64,000 nt of DNA from Zizania palustris (GCA_019279435.1 JAAALK010000283.1:6696001-6760000); one strand, 5' to 3'; numbered from the stretch's first letter, positions 22,276-34,592 are shown. A program made the numbers and translations. Notes: generated by a model not told the origin, from the letters alone.

Positions 22276-23560
22276 TGTTGATAGCAAAAAATGGCATTGA
22301 TGGCTGAGATTGTCAAAGTATCAATTTTGGTGATTTGGGCCAAAAATACACATGTCCGGGGTCAGGCCGAAGCCCTATAGGGACGAAGGTCCATTGGGCT
22401 ATGGGCTCCGAAAGCCTCTAGCCAGCCCACAGCCTTTGTCCAGGAAACTTTCGGAGGCCCACACCGCCGAAGCTTCGGCCCGAGGAGCAGGCCTCGACGG
22501 GCCTGGCCGAAGCCAACTTTGGCAGAGATAGAGTTGGATGCAATTCCGGCTAAATTTTATCTCTATCCAAGCTGAATTATAGCAGATTAGATCTAAAGTC
22601 TGGCCCATATAAATAGAGAGGCGAGGCCAGTTTAGAGAGCCCCCCAACACAAATCAAACACAAAGCCCTAACTTTGATCGCATTTATTTACCTTTACTTT
22701 TCTGTACCTCTTCGTGGGTTTGCCTGGAAGCCCTCCGCCAGCTACTTCAGAACAGCGGTAACCCTTGTTACTTCGCTTGTGAAGCATCCATTAATCTACG
22801 TAATAGATTGCTATCGCCTTGTTACTTCGCCTTTGAAGTATCCGCTAATCTGCGTAACAGATTGCTACCTTCGCTACTAGTGCAACACTTAGCAGAATTT
22901 GGTTCTCAGGCCGAATTGGTACTTCGAACCCTCTTTGTTGTAGTTTCCCACATTCGGAGCTACTTCGTCGGAGGTGTCCAGAGCTGAGAGATCGGCTTCG
23001 GAGGTCGTCAGGACACCCTTCGGCGAGACTACAGGCTTCGACGACAGGCTTTGCCAGCACACTTCGTCACAACAGGCTTCGCCACGATCGTACTCCACTC
23101 TGGATGAAGTTACGCCCGTGCGCGGCCCTCGCATCATTATTTTGTAATTTGCCGTATTAGAGACCTCACACCGAACCTTGCTGTTTGGAGGTGATCATCG
23201 CGTCCAGATCCGTTCGGGGTTCATCTTCGGCTGGATCAGTCCGAACGCCGAAGGCACCCTTCGGAAGAATACTTCGCACCACACGTCGAAGGTATACTTC
23301 GGCGACCCCTTCGCACCAGACTTTGAAGCAAACAGGATCCCACCGGTTTGCTGATTTTATTCTATTTAATATATTTCTTTCGACTAATTGGATTGTTTTG
23401 TGTGATTTTATTGCCTGGCGACTCCACCCCCCTTATCACGACTAAGGGTAGTCGAAATGCGACGTCAGTGCTGCGTTACGCTTAGGCTTGTCCCTAAGTA
23501 TCCGCACACTTTTGGATCATCGAACTGACCCAAGTGCGGGGGCACGTTTTCGTGTCAACA
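22276..23560 (+). repeat. 5' LTR of element B (1285 bp)
   Basis: Begins TGTTGATAGC and ends CGTGTCAACA, matching the LTR of C (1207 bp). It holds a TATAAAT box at 22608-22614 and an approximately 51-bp unit in two tandem copies (about 22765-22866; each with a TTACTTCGCC-like start and an ATAGATTGCTA- or ACAGATTGCTA-like end). Rich in CTTCGG and CCGAAG. Confidence 0.88.
22608..22614 (+). promoter_or_regulatory. TATA box in the B LTR
   Basis: TATAAAT in the context GGCCCATATAAATAGAGAGG. The C LTR has TATAAATA at 56776-56783 in the matching position. Confidence 0.65.
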
Positions 23561-23568
23561 CACTTTTT

Positions 23569-23586
23569 TGGCGACTCCGCTGGGGA
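23569..23586 (+). other. Primer binding site of element B
   Basis: TGGCGACTCCGCTGGGGA lies eight bases after the LTR. The first part fits the acceptor end of a tRNA ending GGAGTCGCCA, probably an arginine tRNA as reported for related Ogre/Tat elements. The tRNA identity is from memory of the family and not tested. Confidence 0.75.
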
Positions 23587-23600
23587 AAAGCTACGCCAAC

Positions 23601-26600
23601 ATGATGAGTAAATCTACATCAGGCATCGGTACATCTACATCGAATACTACGTCTACACCACCGATGGACACAATAGGAGGCGTGGATATCGACAGCCGCA
23701 ACATCCTGACACCTACACTTGAAGATATCCCCGCAGAAGACCGAGCAGAGATTGAGGCAAAGTTAAAGGCACTCCAAGACATGATGCTTGGGGGCTACGT
23801 TAAGACACGCGCAGGCTTCATCAAGTGTGACATCATCACCCCCGACCTCACTCAGGTCTAGGTAACACTTGTATCGCCTCGTTTATCTTCTTTAGAGTTT
23901 GAGAAAAAAATAGCCGCATCAGTAGACCAAGCCGTTAGTGCTATGCTAGCCAACCGTTTGGATTCGGCAGTCAGCTCCCAAGTAGAGGCGACTCTTAGAA
24001 GGTTCGGCTTTACTAAGGCCATATCCCAGGTCCCTATTGCTAGTGCACCTCCGGTAAACCATATGTACACCAGAACCGATAGCAGCACTAGCACGAACGT
24101 GATGTCTCTGGCCTCAGCACTTATGGCCGAGGCTAATCATTATACTTACGGCCAAACTAGCACTGCGTACCATGCACCACCACCTGCACCGATATCCGCG
24201 CTGCCCGCACCATATGCACAGGCACCTGGACACGAGCACGTCATGCAGATAGCGCGCAGGGAAGAGGCCCATGGCCGACACGTCGATATCCCACCGTGTG
24301 CCGCGCCCCCGCATGAGAGGCGCGCACAGGCGACATACCAAGTTGACATAGAGGAGCGGGTCCGCGCGCTATTTAGAGAGTGTGCTGGCTTCGTGCCCAA
24401 GGGACGGGTTAGGGTTTACCGCAAGCCATATCCCGACCATCTTGATACAATACCCTACCCCCGCGGCTATAGGATCCCTGAATTCACTAAGTTTGATGGC
24501 GAGGGTAGCAAAACCACACTAGAGCACGTTAGTCAATTTTTGGTGCACTGTGGATAAGTTAGCGGGATAGATGACCTAAAGGTTAGACTATTTTCTCTCT
24601 CGCTATCCGGCACCGCTTTCACTTGGTTTTCGGCGCTCCCGCCGAACTCCATTCAGACGTGGGATGATTTGGAGCGGAAATTCCATGATTACTTTTACAC
24701 GGGTGAGACAGAACTTAGGCTTTCGCACTTGACATCGGTTAGACAGAAATCCAAAGAGAGCGCCTCTGAATACATGGCATTTTAGGGATACTAGGAATCG
24801 GTGTTTCAGCCTTAATATTTCAGAAAGAGACTTGGCAGAGCTAGCATTTAATGGGTTGCGTCCCGAGATTAAAGAAAGATTAGACAGCCAGAACTTTTTA
24901 GAAATTAGCCAAGTTTTATAGCAGGCTCTGGACCAGGAAGGCCGAACCAAAGATAAGAAGTTTATTAAGATGTTTAATAAGCCTAGGGCTGAAATCCACA
25001 TCATGGAACGCTCTGACGAGGAGGAGTCAAAAGAGGAGGATTCGGTCGACATGTACGCGGCCGAATGGGTTTGGAACGCTAAGAATAAACCTGTCACTTG
25101 CTCCGAGTTACGGCCATCTGCCACAAAGAATCGACCTAGTGAGGTCAAATACTCATTTGATATAACCAAGTGTGATAAAATATTTGATTTTATCTTTAAA
25201 AGTCAGCTTCTCAGGTTACCTAAAGGTCAAGTCATTCCATCTGCCGATGAGTTAAAGAAGCATCCGTACTGTAAGTGGCATGATTCACATTCACGTAATA
25301 CTAACGACTGCAATGTTTTTCGATGGCAGATCCAATCGGCCATAGAAGAAGGACGATTGAAGATAGACCATAATCCAAAGATGAAGCTGGATAAGGATCC
25401 TTTTTCCCATCAACGTCGTTGACCTCGGCGAGAAGAAGATGTTGATTCAGCTAGAACAGGTCGAGACGGCTAAGAGGAAGGATGTAATTGTTGGAGAGCC
25501 ACGCACTCGCACGCTCAAGAACCCCGAGGTAGGAGTGTGGAAAAATAACATTAACACCCCCTCGGCTAAGGCTCACAAGAGGCCGAAGGTAATGTACAAC
25601 ATGTTGTTGAACAAGCATCGAAGAAGGGCCAGGGAAGCAGGTCCCCGCACTAAGAAACCGGGACAACTGAAGGGTCCAAGACTTTCGGAGGGTGACATCG
25701 GACCAAAGCAGCCGAGCCCTCCACACAACGGCTTTAGGCCACAGTGGACTGATGCCCCATACGACGGCTTCAAGCCTCAATGGTCGAACCCCCTGTGCGG
25801 TGGCTTCGAGCCTCCGTGGCCGAACCCCCTATACAGCAACTTCGGCCCCCAATGGCCAAACCCCGCACCATTTTGGACGAACTCTCTGACGGGAAGCTTC
25901 GGCCCACACTGGCCGAACGTACCTCCGGCGTGGCGGGACCCTTCGCTGGTATGGTCTGAGACCCCGTCGACTCTGCCGGACCCCCCTTCGGGTAACGGGT
26001 TCGGCTCATTGTGGGCAAGGCCACTAGAGCCGCCTATGCCTCCGCCGTACAACTGGGAAGGAACACTGTGGGCTCCGCACGTGTCCGGGTCGGAGTACCC
26101 TCCGCAACTTAACACTATGCCTTGTTTTCCTTCGGGATATTACAGGTGGTAGGGACAAACAGACGCAGCGGAGGGGGCATCATCCACAGACTATCCATAG
26201 TGCCTCCGAATCAGACCATGCAGAGTGAAGCCGAAGAGTATAGGTGCGAGGAGGCTGAGGAAAGGGAGTCCGAAGCCATCACCATCATAGTGGGGTCTCA
26301 GGAAGTCCCAATCCCGAAGGCTTTGTCACCGAAGTCTGGTGAAGGTGAGTTCCATGCTTCGGTTGGGCTCTGCACCGAAGCCTGGTTTGATCGGCCGAAC
26401 AAGGCCGATCCGTCCACCGGGGTTCAAAGCGAAGGCCCCTCCGAACACGGGGTGTGCGGGGCCAAAGGAGACAGTACCACTTCGGCCGCAGTTGACAGAA
26501 ACTGGACAGTAGCACCTGGCACTAAGTCGCGACCATCTTGGGCATCTCCAGGCATGTCCAAACCAAAGAAGAGACGCCTACAACGGCTACTGGCATAGGA

Positions 26601-27408
26601 GATCCGCGAGAAGAAAGCCGAGGACGAGCGCGACGCTATCTTCGAGGAAATCTGCCCTCGGCCAGCTATAAGACAGGTATGGAGGGAGAAGCCGGTTGAG
26701 ATAACCAACTCAGCTCCCAGTCCAAGCGACGACGACGACGACATGATCGACGACGATTACTCGCCCGTCTCCGCCATGCAAGACGAGGCCAAGGTCGCTC
26801 AATTGAACCTCGTCCCGTGCAACGCCATCTTCGAGAAGCCCGAGGACTCAGCTCGCCATCTGAAGCCTATCAACGTTAGATGTCACATCGATGGAAAGCC
26901 GATTTCCCGAATGCTCGTCGACGGTGGCGCCACTGTCAACTTAATGCCTTACTCGTTGTTGAAGAAACTTGGTAGGGGCGAGGATGATCTGAAGAAGACT
27001 AACTTGATGCTCAACAGCTTCAACGGCGAGAGCTCTGAGGCCAAGGGCGTACTCTCCATGGAGTTGACGGTGGGCAACAAGACAATGCCAACAACATTTT
27101 TCGTCGTCGACGTACAAGGTAACTACAGCGTGCTGCTCGGGCACGACTGGATTCACGTGAATTGCTGCATTCCTTCCACCCTACATCAGTGCCTGATACA
27201 GTGGGATGGCAATGAGGTGGAGGTCATTCCCGCAGATACTTCAGACCAAGTAGCATTGGCCGATGTATCGGATGACGCCGTCCATAACAAAGTAGAGTGT
27301 CTGTCAGGTAGAGATCTTTCGGATTACGATTTTGTTAGCATATCCGGAGGACGTTTTGTACTAGTGTCTATAAAGTCGGCTGGAGTAGCACGGCTGTTTT
27401 TGTATTAA
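23601..27408 (+). pseudogene. gag-protease of element B, several stops
   Basis: Starts at the ATG pair 23601/23604. The Gag core is around 24440-24960. A CHHC-type knuckle (CKWHDSHSRNTNDC) lies near 25270 and is followed by a stretch of degenerate repeats with GFxPQW (about 25730-25930). The aspartic protease with LVDGGATVNLMP is at about 26917. In-frame stops occur at 23860 and near 24557, with further breaks around 24780, 25420 and 26150. B retains 54 bp of gag near 24509-24562 that C has lost, and lacks a segment near 26780 that C keeps. The protease frame ends at TAA 27406-27408 and pol restarts in another frame at 27414, as in C. Confidence 0.82.
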
Positions 27409-27413
27409 TAGTC

Positions 27414-29829
27414 ATGTCTAGCAAGAGTAATCTAGATTGGCTAAAGTCTCATGTGGAGCAATATCGGTCTAGTAAAGATGGTATTGCCGAGGCCATCGGG
27501 GACTTTAGCGAAGTAGAGAAATTAGGACAAGGTTTTGCGTCGGCCGATCCCTTGGAAGAAGTTGACATAGGTAATGGTAGCATCCCAAGGCCAACTTTTG
27601 TAAACCAACGTTTATAGCCTGATGAAAAGGCTGAAGTAATAGAGTTACTTCGGTCGTATGTCGATTGTTTCGCGCGGGAGTATAGCGAGATGCCAGGACT
27701 AAGCCGCGAGCTCGTGGAGCATCGACTTCCTATCAAGTCCAGATTTAGGCCTTATAAGCAGCCTCCTCGTCGCTTTAACTCAGTCATCTATGACCGAGTT
27801 AAAGAGGAAGTAGAGAGACTACACAAGGCTGGATTTATTAGGCCGTGCAGGTAAGCGGAATGGGTTGCTAACATTGTGCCTGTAGAGAAGAAGGGGAGCG
27901 GCAAGATACGGGTACGTATTGATTTTAGGGATCTGAACAGAGCCACTCCAAAGGACGAGTATCCAATGCCGATAGCCGACATGCTAATCAATGATGCTTC
28001 AGGACACAAGGTACTGAGCTTTCTTGATGGCAATGCTGGTTATAATCAAATCTTTATGGCCGAAGAGGACATCTACAAGACTGCCTTTCGATGCCTTAGT
28101 TTTGTCGACTTGTTCGGGTGGGTCGTCATAACTTTTGGTATGATGAATGCTGGTGCCACATATCAACGCGCTATGAACTTAATCTTTCATGACTTGCTAG
28201 GGGTTATGTTAGAAGTTTACATCGATGATGTTGTAGTCAAATCGGACGCTATGGGAAACCATTTAGCTGATTTGAAGGCTGCTTTTGATAGAATGCGACA
28301 GTATGGTTTGAAAATGAACCCACTCAAGTGTGCTTTTGGTGTGTCGGCGGGTAAGTTCTTAGGTTTCATGATTCACAAGAGAGGCATAGAAATTGATCCT
28401 AAGAGACTTGAGAAGATTAGAAACATTGCAGTGCCGACATGCAAAAGGGATGTACAGAAGCTACTAGGCAAGATGAACTATTTGCGTCGCTTTATATCCA
28501 ACTTGTCCGGCAAGATTGATGCCTTTGTCCCCATACTGCGGCTAAAAATGAAGCCAAGCTCACTTGGGGGGCAAACCAACAAAATGCTTTTGAGAAGATC
28601 AAAGAGTGCTTATCATCACCACCTGTGGTGAGAGCACCCAAGGCCGGGATTCCGTTCCTGCTATACATCGCCGCTGAAGACAGCGTGATTGGAGTCGTGC
28701 TAACACAGGAGGTTGAGGGGAAGGAGTACATCATCACATTCTTGAGCCGCCGCCTGCTGGACGCTGAAACTAGGTACGCGTTTGTGGAGCAACTATGTTT
28801 ATCACTTTATTATGCGTGCACCAAGCTACGCCATTATCTTCTTCCCACCACATGTGTTGTCGTTTGCCAAACCGATGTTATAAAGCATATGTTGATTGAA
28901 TATGATTTGGCCTATGAACCACTAAGAGCTATGAAAGGCCAAATCGTAGCCAACTTTATAGTTGATCACCACATAGATGTCGGCTGGAGTAACAATGTTG
29001 CTCTAGTTGAGGTAGTGCCATGGAAACTCTATTTTGATGGTTCGGCTTGCAAGAGTGGCCAAGGTATTAGAGTGGTTCTCATATCACCTAATGGAATGCA
29101 CTTTGAAACTTCGGCCTGTCTGGAATTTCCTTCTACTAATAACCAAGCCAAATACGAAGCTTTATTGCTAAGACTTGAATTATTAGAATCTGTAGGCTCT
29201 AGACATGTTCATGCATACAGCGATTCTTTATTAGTAGTGCAACAAGTAGCTAGAAATTCTCAATCCTTTAACGGCTTGCTGAATAGTTACTTGGATAAAT
29301 GTCTGGATATAGTTGCTGTTTTTGATGACTTCAAAATCTCTCACTTGTCAAGAGAGGCCAATTCGACTACAAATGATTTGGCTCAGCAAGCATCTGGTTA
29401 CCAAGTTAGGAGAGGAAAATTTTCTGTATTGGAGAAGCCGATGCTTGGTCTCACTGCCAAAGCTAGTAACAGTGGGCAAGCGCACCCTTCGGGTCGGACC
29501 CCTCCGGCTGAAGGACACTGCGTGTCGAGGTCCCTGGACCAGAGTACATTGTCAACCAAGGGACCTGGCACGCCGGAGGCCATAGGCCGAAGCCCCCCAC
29601 ACGATGAGGGTTCCCGAGAGTCCGAACCCTTCGGAGGGCTTCGGACCAGCACACTCTGAATGGCCAGCCTGGCCAGGCTTCGGCAGAAGCAGGAACAGCT
29701 CGGGGGGCACCCCGAAGTCAGTAATTTAGATGTTTTTTTCAAAAGGTGAGCCAGCGAGACCCTTTGAAACCTATAAGGGCGATTGGAGAATCCCAATCGT
29801 CCAGTATTTGAGAGACCCTAGCCAAAGGG
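27414..29829 (+). pseudogene. pol of element B (reverse transcriptase, RNase H, archaeal-type RNase H), broken
   Basis: ATG at 27414 starts a frame with KSHVEQYRSSKDG. Reverse transcriptase has DFRDLNRATPKDEYPMP and YIDDVVVKSD. A first RNase H follows (SRRLLDAETRYAF) and then the second, archaeal-type RNase H (LYFDGSACKSGQGI; 29020-29350). Defects: TAG near 27617, TAA near 27855, a one-base loss in the A run near 28545 that shifts the frame, and a 48-bp in-frame deletion near 28891 compared with C. A proline- and glycine-rich linker follows the second RNase H, and the element is cut at 29829 before the integrase. Confidence 0.85.
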
Positions 29830-31539
29830 TGTAGGACCGAAGGTAGCGACCAGAGGGGGGGTGAATGGGCGCCTAAAAATTCTTGCTAAACTATGACTAA
29901 TCCCAACACCCAAACGAACTTAGCCAGACAAATAATATTAGTAAAGTAAATTGCTGGTCTAGCCTAAAAATGACCGATGTCCTAATTAAAATGGTATTAA
30001 AGCTAAACTAAAAAGAATCACTGCAGTAAATAAAGATGGGTACTAGACATATTTAATGACATAATAAAAAACACTAAATATCTTGATAAAATGTTCAGAT
30101 TGCAGTCTAAAAATAAAATACTAATTAACTGAATAAAATATGGATCATCCAAAAATTAATTCAGAAATAACCTAAAAATATTTCAAGGAAAACTAGAATA
30201 AATATATTACTGCGACTCATAATAAATTCATATTTTTTTTGTTTATATGACCAGATTACACAAATAAAGAATAATACAAGATAACTAAAAAACAGATTAA
30301 ATATGTACCTACGAGATTAATTTTTTAATTAACAAACAGATAAAACTTAACTACGAATAAACCACCAGATTTAGTCTAACTAGAAATTAGGAAATGAATC
30401 AACTAACCTGCAGATCTATCGCTATCGCTGAGTCCTTGGGTCTGCGTCGTGGAGGAAAACCAGCAGCCCTTCTGTAGCCGCGCTATGAGACACACGCTGC
30501 CGTGAGAAAAGTTTTGGAGAGAAAAAAAAACTTTTCTTCCTGCTTGGCCGTGCAATGAATAGCAATCAAATTCCTCGGAAATCGTGCGCTTGGAATCCGT
30601 GCCCTTGCCGCTGAGCAAAAAATCCAGCCGCCCAAAAAAATTCCCGCCGTGAAGTCCCACCGAGCTGTCCTATATGTGGCCCCCACACGCTGCAGATCTC
30701 CTGCAGCCAAAAAACAAATCGGTGTCGTGCTGCTCCTATTGAAGAAGAAATCCAAAGCGCCTTGTTCCGTGGGGCCACGCTGCCGTGCGAAAGGAAAATA
30801 ACGTCGTGCGCCGTGGAGCCTGCAAGCTGACGTGTAGCAACGAGCGGAGTCCTAGAGGCAGATGCTAGCACGCCGGATAGGTGTGGCCGGCGAGTGGAGA
30901 AAATGTCGAGCGGCGGTGCAGATCGAAAACGGAGGAAAAATAGGAGATGAAAATTTGTTGTGGACTGAAAAATAATCTCGGGAAAAACAGTCAACTATCC
31001 CCAAGGGGATAGGGCCTATTTATAAGCAAATCCTAATACATGAAAAGACTAATTTACCCTCGGGTAAAATAAACTGACTCTAAAAATAAATTACTAAAAT
31101 TACTAAAATATTCTTAGAAAAATTACCTAACTCAAATAAAAATATTCTAAACTTAAAAACTAAATATTAATATCCTAAAAACAAATTAAACATAGATTGT
31201 CAGTTTTACGCCGAAACTGACAAAGCGTCCACCGTCTTCGCACCGGGTACCCGGATTGGGCCGACCCGACCCCGCAGCTTCCTCAGCCCAGCAATCGCTC
31301 GCCGCTCGTGTACCTGAGTCAAACCCAGTCAACAGACCAGTGGATCATCTGCCGCTCCTAGCCATGTACCCGGATTAGGCCAGCCCGACTCCGTGGCTCC
31401 TCTGCCCGGCCATCGCTCACTGCCCGTGTACCTGAGTCACATGCGCCTCAGACTCGGCAGGTCTTCATCTCTCCCTTCCTTTGACTTCCGTTGACAATCA
31501 CTCATCACATCTGGAATATCAAAACCATATTCTTCAACA
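29830..31539 (-). repeat. 3' LTR of Sirevirus S2 (1710 bp)
   Basis: Starts TGTAGGACCG and ends TTCTTCAACA, the same ends as the A LTR. The copy is continuous and shows what the A LTR looked like before T entered it. No coding sequence is supported within it. Confidence 0.87.
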
Positions 31540-31920
31540 TGGTTTCTCAATCTCCCCCTTGATGAGTGCTTTTCAACACCCTTTTCAGCTCATCTCCAGA
31601 ACCTGCCAAAACATGTGGAACAGAAAAAACAAATACAAAAGAAAATAGAAGAAAGAAAATAAAAGTTTAACCCTAATGACCAAAAGCCAAATAGAAGCAA
31701 GAAAATGGTCATTATGGTTAACCAAAAAATAAAGCCTCAAAAACAAGTGCAAATCTCAGAATTACCAACAAGAATAAACTCCCCCTGAAATAAATCCCAG
31801 AGAAAGCCAAAAATATATCCAAAATTTCTCCCCCTTGTTGACAATTGGACTCATCAAGTGAGACTAAATGCACTTTAAAGAGACATAGACATGAACTCCC
31901 CCTGAAATGCATCTCCCCCT
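31540..31920 (-). other. Multiplied polypurine tracts of S2
   Basis: Minus-strand AGGGGGAG-like motifs at about 31551-31560, 31779-31786, 31828-31836, 31895-31903 and 31912-31920: five copies in the same order as in A. Confidence 0.72.
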
Positions 31921-32937
31921 CAAAATATGTCATGAATGCAGATGGAGTGCAGGTGGAGTGTGGAAAGCATGCTTCTTAGATATGATTAACTGCAATTACA
32001 ACATCTAACAGGTATAGCAAAAGATATACTGTCTAAGATACATGACATGATCAGTGCAACAGATGATATCTAAAGAGAATCATTAGCGCACATTTTTTGA
32101 TTTTTGCAAACAAAAGCATCACCACTTTTTCTAGTTGACAAGCAAAGTAAAGCATGAGATGCAAAGCTAACTGATATCTACCAAGATAAGCAATGTCCAA
32201 AACAAATGCTTCAGCAAACTTGTCATTTTTTTAAAAAAAATCAGACTTTTTCTTTATATTTTTCATTTCTGCCAGAGGTTATTTGCATGTCAAACCTTAT
32301 GCTAACCGACCAAGTCAAGCCTAGGTCAGAACTGGACCATCAGAAGCTTAAGACATTGGTCTTGGCATACATTACACCATCCTAGTTCATACCAAAGTGC
32401 TATGGTAAGCAGTCCAGAACAATGCAATGCGACAAAACAAACCCACCTGGATCTTTTCTAATAAACATAAAAATGCATAAATTTTTCATTTTTCTGAATT
32501 TTTATCATTTTTATAGCACATTTTGCATATTTAAAGCATATAAATGTCCAAGTTGCATATCTGCATCTAAGTAAGGATCTAGCTACAAGGCATGTAAAAG
32601 ATAGCGAAAGCATTCAACCTACACATGCTAGTTACCAGAAGCAATGGTGATTATTTTTCAATTTTAAAACATAAAAGCCATGCATATGACAAATATCAGA
32701 TATATCATGTGAACTGAATCAGAACATGATCATCGACAAGTAATCAAAAGAATATACTAGCTAGAGAAAGTAAAGCATATTAATCATACAGCAGAAGCAA
32801 GCTCAAAATGTGATAGATGATTATGCATGATATGAACGCACACACAAAAAGACTCAATAAAAATACAGAAGAAGAAAAAAAATGATACCAATGAAAAGCT
32901 GACTCAAAATATCCTAAAAAGATACACAGCTCCAAAA
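31921..32937 (-). other. Non-coding 3' region of S2
   Basis: A+T-rich and collinear with 16071-17075 of Sirevirus A. No reading frame is supported. It ends at the deletion junction near 32938. Confidence 0.65.
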
Positions 32938-33426
32938 CACGATCAATAATCATGAGTGGGACCAAACGGTCCAATGCTAGGTTTAGTAAAAGTGTTGAAC
33001 CAGTGTCGAGCCATCTGCGCGTATGTAGGAGAGCACAAAGGAATCATATGAGTTTAGACTGAATCCGGATCAAAGCGCGGTCCTCTGTTATTCCTAAAAT
33101 CACGGTCGCGAGATCCAAAACCGTAAACCGAACGATATGGAACTCTGCAGGAACAGAAACCACCCTCAGAGCACGATCATAAAAACCGTCTCCTCTACCA
33201 CCACCTACACGACGTGGCATGGCCTCTAGCCTCTCTCTACGTTGAGGAACTCTCTGTCTACCACCCTGCGGTAGAACTGCTCCTGCCCACCTCGAGCTCC
33301 TGTGCTCGCTCAACCCGCTTCCTCCTGAAGCACAACTCCTCTAGATGCCGTCTCAGGCCGAACTCACCCAGTGATAGGTAGGCTGCTCTTGGGATGTGGT
33401 GAGACTTGGGATTCTAGGCTTGGTGG
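32938..33426 (-). pseudogene. gag C-terminal remnant of S2
   Basis: Minus-strand sequence corresponds to the arginine- and glycine-rich gag tail of A (motifs RQRVPQRRERLEA, RRVGGGRGDGFYD). Frames are broken, and the part nearest the gap differs from A by many short indels. Confidence 0.7.
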
Positions 33427-33526
33427 NNNNNNNNNNNNNNNNNNNNNNNNNNNNNNNNNNNNNNNNNNNNNNNNNNNNNNNNNNNNNNNNNNNNNNNNNN
33501 NNNNNNNNNNNNNNNNNNNNNNNNNN
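33427..33526. other. Assembly gap (100 N)
   Basis: Exactly 100 N, a usual placeholder for a gap of unknown size. S2, B, A and D are all open on the left side and none resumes on the right. Confidence 0.99.
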
Positions 33527-34460
33527 GGCGCCCCGGCGAGTCCAGTCGCCAGGGGGTCGACTGGACGCCTAGGCGCCTAGGCGGGCGCCTAGGCGTCGCC
33601 TAGGCGACCAATTAAATTCAGCATTTCAGCACACAACCACACATAGTTCATACTTCATACTTCATAGCACAATTAAATTCGCCTAGGCATACTCCATTGT
33701 GCTGCCCCCTTGCCTTTGTTGGCTTGCTGCCTGCTAGGCTGAAAAAATACTGCAGTACTGCTTGCCTTGCTGCCTGCTGCACTACTGCAGTACTAAGGGA
33801 GCACAGCCGGGGAGCACAGGAGAGGGAGCACAGCCGGGGAGCACAGCCAGGGAGCACAGGGGAGCCGGGGAGCCGGGGAGCACAGGGGAGCCGAGGAGCA
33901 CAGGGGAGGGAGCACTGTTGAGTCAGGCCACTGACACTTAGACTGGCGAGCTAGGGTTTTTGCGTGGCGGTTGAGTCAGGGCCCGGGGAGCACAGGGGAG
34001 CACAGGGGAGGCGGCCGGGCGGCCGGTGGCCGGGCGGCCAGTGGCCGGGCGGCGCAACTGCGCAAGGGGAAGCAGCGCAGTTGCGGAGATCTGGCGGCCG
34101 GCGGCGCAAACGATACTTGTTTTCCGACGGCCGGCGGCGCAAGGCACAGGAGCAGCTCCGGCAGCCGGTGGGCGGCGGCGCAAGGGAAGACCGAAAGCAG
34201 AAAGGGGCTGGGCACGGGCGGCGGCGCAAGGGAAGACTGAAAGCAGAAAGGGGCTAGGCACGGGCTTAGAAAATATACTCACAGACCCTAGGCGCCCGCC
34301 CAGAGTCTCCCGGCGACCGCCTAGGCGCCATGGGCGACGCCTAGACTGTCCAGGCGGGCGCCTAACTCATCCAGGCGAGGCGTTTCAGCTAGGCGTCCGG
34401 CGGTGACCGCCTGGACGCCTAGTCGGCGCCTAGGCGTCGCCTAGGCGACGCCGTAACAAC
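33527..34460. mobile_element. GC-rich foldback-like DNA element, left end lost in the gap
   Basis: Both flanks are dense in the palindromic unit GGCGCCTAGGCG and its variants (33527-33610 and about 34285-34458). The last clear terminal-type sequence is CGCCTAGGCGACGCCG, followed by TAACAAC. The inverted arrangement resembles the termini of the hAT-like insertion at 35646-36500, so a non-autonomous hAT-type element is likely. The left boundary and target duplication are not visible. Long GC-rich frames inside are compositional; I see no transposase. Confidence 0.45.
33797..33915. repeat. Minisatellite, unit about GGGGAGCACAG
   Basis: Irregular tandem copies of 8-20 bp built from GGGAGCACAG, GGGAGCCG and GAGCACAG. 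A second short cluster lies at about 33980-34010, followed by repeats of GGCCGGGCGGCC to about 34054. Confidence 0.8.
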
Positions 34461-34592
34461 AGTGGCCGCAGCTCGTCTGCTGCCCGCGCCAGGACCTTGG
34501 CGACACACGCCATGCACGCACGCACACACACAGCCATATCAAGGCTTACAACTAACAACTCTTACTAGTTAGCTTGAGTTGGAAGTTAGATT
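34461..34592. other. Short spacer between the foldback element and Copia G
   Basis: No gene or repeat boundary recognised apart from a short alternating CGCACGCACACACAC run near 34520. Confidence 0.5.

Larger units (their letters stand above)
22276..29829 (+). mobile_element. Tat-lineage Ty3/gypsy element B, 5' LTR to the second RNase H, interrupted by Sirevirus S2
   Basis: Has a 1285-bp LTR, a primer site, gag, DGGA-type protease, reverse transcriptase with YIDD, RNase H and an additional archaeal-type RNase H, the mark of the Tat lineage. It is a sister copy of element C (56392 onwards). The preceding five bases CAAAC (22271-22275) are the expected target duplication. At 29829 the sequence passes into the S2 LTR at the point where C continues into the integrase, so the integrase and 3' LTR of B lie beyond the gap or are missing. 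Stops and frameshifts make B non-autonomous. Confidence 0.9.
29830..33426 (-). mobile_element. Sirevirus S2, minus strand, internally deleted, running into the assembly gap
   Basis: Same family as Sirevirus A: the 3' LTR is at 29830-31539 and the internal sequence at 31540-33426. It inserted into element B; the preceding five bases AAGGG (29825-29829) are the expected target duplication. The internal part matches A over 15651 to about 17075, then jumps near 32938 to sequence matching A from about 20286 onward. About 3.2 kb holding protease, integrase, reverse transcriptase and RNase H is therefore absent while gag sequence remains, making this a non-autonomous derivative. The sequence within about 120 bp of the gap carries many small indels relative to A. 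Confidence 0.85.

Noticed and set aside
24000..24557. Separate small genes in the gag region of B
   Set aside because: Collinear with one continuous gag frame in C. The apparent separate frames are pieces of a broken gag.
33371..33580. Reading frame crossing the N run
   Set aside because: It is translated through unknown bases and joins Sirevirus sequence to the foldback element, so it is an artefact.
33797..33915. Short regular repeats as a CRISPR array
   Set aside because: Units are irregular, have no unique spacers, and lie in plant DNA inside a transposon-like element.
33938..34406. Overlapping GC-rich frames in the foldback-like element
   Set aside because: Repetitive alanine, arginine and glycine text in many frames, explained by GGCCGG-type repeats.
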